Assembly: GCF_001718835.1 (NCBI RefSeq) | Contig: NZ_CP013444.1 | Span: 992,001 to 1,056,000, forward strand | Direction: 5' to 3' | From: Burkholderia cepacia | GTDB lineage: Bacteria > Pseudomonadota > Gammaproteobacteria > Burkholderiales > Burkholderiaceae | Length of the DNA stretch: 64,000 nucleotides | In this document: positions 63,354 to 64,000 of the stretch, piece after piece | Layout of the letters: every line of letters begins with the position of its first letter | Position numbering within the stretch: the stretch's first letter is position 1 | Notes under the pieces: model-generated | Database searches by the model: none | Told to the model about the DNA's origin: nothing | The model's input: the letters and a program-made list of their open reading frames with translations, nothing else | Translations under genes and position numbers: made by a program

Positions 63354-64000
63354 CGATACTCCGCGCAATGTGATCGAGCCCGACGATGCCTCCGGCTCGC
63401 AGCCTGGACGCGGCCAGGCCGAGGGTGCATCGGGCGCATCTGCGGATCGTGGTATGCCGGCGTTGGGCCAATACCGCGGTGCCCGTCCGCGCGCCTGGTG
63501 GTTGACGCCGGTCGTGATCGTGCTGGTGGTCGGCGCCGGTGCCGTCTGGACGGTGCACGGTTTTCTCGCGCGGCATGATGCTGAAGCGAAGGCGCGGCGC
63601 GATTCGGTAGCCGATACGTCGTCTCAGGGGCGCGAGTTCAAGGATCTGCCCGCGTCGGCGGTCGGTCGTGCGGCTTCGGCCTCGGTACCCGCGAGCGCCG
63701 CTGCTGTTCGCTCCACGCCGGCGTCGGGCACGGCGGTGGCTGCCGGGCCTGTGCGCACCAAGCACGCTGTCGCGTCCCGGAGCTACTACGACGCGCCGCT
63801 GCTGGCCACGGGCGGCGGACAGGAGTTTGTGGACGGGATGGCGGGCCCAGCTTCATCAGTTGCGGTCGCGATGAGCAGTGGTGCAGGGTCTTCAGCCCAG
63901 GGGCCGGGACAGGCGGGCGGCGCGCTCGCCCAGGCGCTGACGCCGACCGTCACGTCCCGCGTTCAGGCCGGGACGCTGGGCAACCGGAGTTTGGTGGTCG
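63346..64000 (+). CDS. virB10: VirB10-type core protein, truncated by the window
   Basis: The first 218 codons of a VirB10/TrbI protein from ATG 63346. One membrane helix (TPVVIVLVVGAGAVWTVHG) is followed by a long Ala/Ser/Pro-rich periplasmic linker, and the frame is still open at the right edge. The conserved beta-barrel domain and the following virB11 would lie beyond. Energised by VirB4/11/D4, it spans the envelope. Confidence 0.9.
   Translation, partial: MNDDTPRNVIEPDDASGSQPGRGQAEGASGASADRGMPALGQYRGARPRAWWLTPVVIVLVVGAGAVWTVHGFLARHDAEAKARRDSVADTSSQGREFKDLPASAVGRAASASVPASAAAVRSTPASGTAVAAGPVRTKHAVASRSYYDAPLLATGGGQEFVDGMAGPASSVAVAMSSGAGSSAQGPGQAGGALAQALTPTVTSRVQAGTLGNRSLVV

Larger units (their letters stand above)
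25764..64000. mobile_element. Integrative and conjugative element at tRNA-Sec (right end outside window)
   Basis: Starts directly after the tRNA-Sec 3' end with a P4-type integrase. It contains H-NS, LuxRI, an unusual biosynthetic operon, an amide transport module, an AlpA-type regulator, a ParA-like ATPase and a VirB-type mating-pore operon truncated in virB10. selC is a well-known island site (for example the LEE and SPI-3 in enterobacteria). I saw no second copy of the tRNA 3' end in the window, so attR should be further right. No relaxase, VirD4 or VirB11 is visible here. Confidence 0.85.

Noticed and set aside
25764..64000. CRISPR array, rRNA genes or complete insertion sequence in the element
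   Set aside because: No regularly spaced repeats, rRNA-like blocks or transposase genes were seen by eye.

Overview
The window looks like a Burkholderia replicon, most likely the Burkholderia cepacia complex. Reasons: high-GC codon use, a cepacian-type exopolysaccharide cluster (flippase, two-domain glycosyltransferase, several acyltransferases, UDP-glucose pyrophosphorylase), Burkholderia-type OmpC porins and a lysine/alanine-rich HU protein. No rRNA, CRISPR array or complete insertion sequence was seen. One tRNA gene (selenocysteine) is present. Family assignments come from reading translated sequence and motifs; no database search was run.

Layout. (1) 1-11.6 kb: right part of a bce-II-like exopolysaccharide locus with one extra exported hydrolase and a 47-residue membrane protein. 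(2) 11.9-16.4 kb: HU/H1-like nucleoid protein, GNAT acetyltransferase with an XRE-cupin regulator, a porin and a YihY membrane protein. (3) 16.6-25.8 kb: a selenium module. It has formate dehydrogenase-N (fdnG with an in-frame UGA and a SECIS hairpin, fdnH, fdnI), fdhE, selA, selB and tRNA-Sec (selC). As read, selB carries a one-base frameshift. (4) 25.76 kb to the right edge: an integrative and conjugative element (ICE) next to the 3' end of tRNA-Sec. It starts with a P4-type tyrosine recombinase, also frameshifted as read, and an H-NS protein. It ends off the window inside a VirB-type type IV secretion operon (virB1-2-3-4-6-5-7-8-9-10).

The ICE cargo has two parts. Part A (29.1-42.3 kb) is a LuxI/LuxR pair next to a compact, translationally coupled minus-strand operon. 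The operon encodes an acyl-CoA dehydrogenase, an ACP, four KAS III-like proteins in two pairs, an AMP ligase, a BtrK/exosortase-type PLP decarboxylase, a second acyl-CoA dehydrogenase and a GNAT acyltransferase. A divergent GntR/FadR-type regulator sits beside an 18-bp perfect palindrome. In each KAS III pair the first protein has lost the active-site cysteine (Gly instead) and the second keeps Cys and His, a PqsB/PqsC-like arrangement seen twice. The two acyl-CoA dehydrogenases show the same contrast: one has the C-terminal catalytic Glu motif and the other does not. I do not recognise this combination as a characterised pathway, and it is the best candidate for an undescribed system here. 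Part B (42.6-52.6 kb) looks like an amide uptake and hydrolysis module: two paralogous amidases flanking a branched-chain/urea-type ABC transporter, an AA_synth (DUF1185) protein, an OmpC porin and a small XRE regulator with three inverted repeats in its divergent promoter.

Working model (inference): the ICE carries a small molecule pathway under quorum-sensing and GntR control, beside a system that imports and hydrolyses amides. Transfer genes and an AlpA-type excision regulator lie to the right. The relaxase, coupling protein, virB11 and the right attachment site would lie beyond position 64000.
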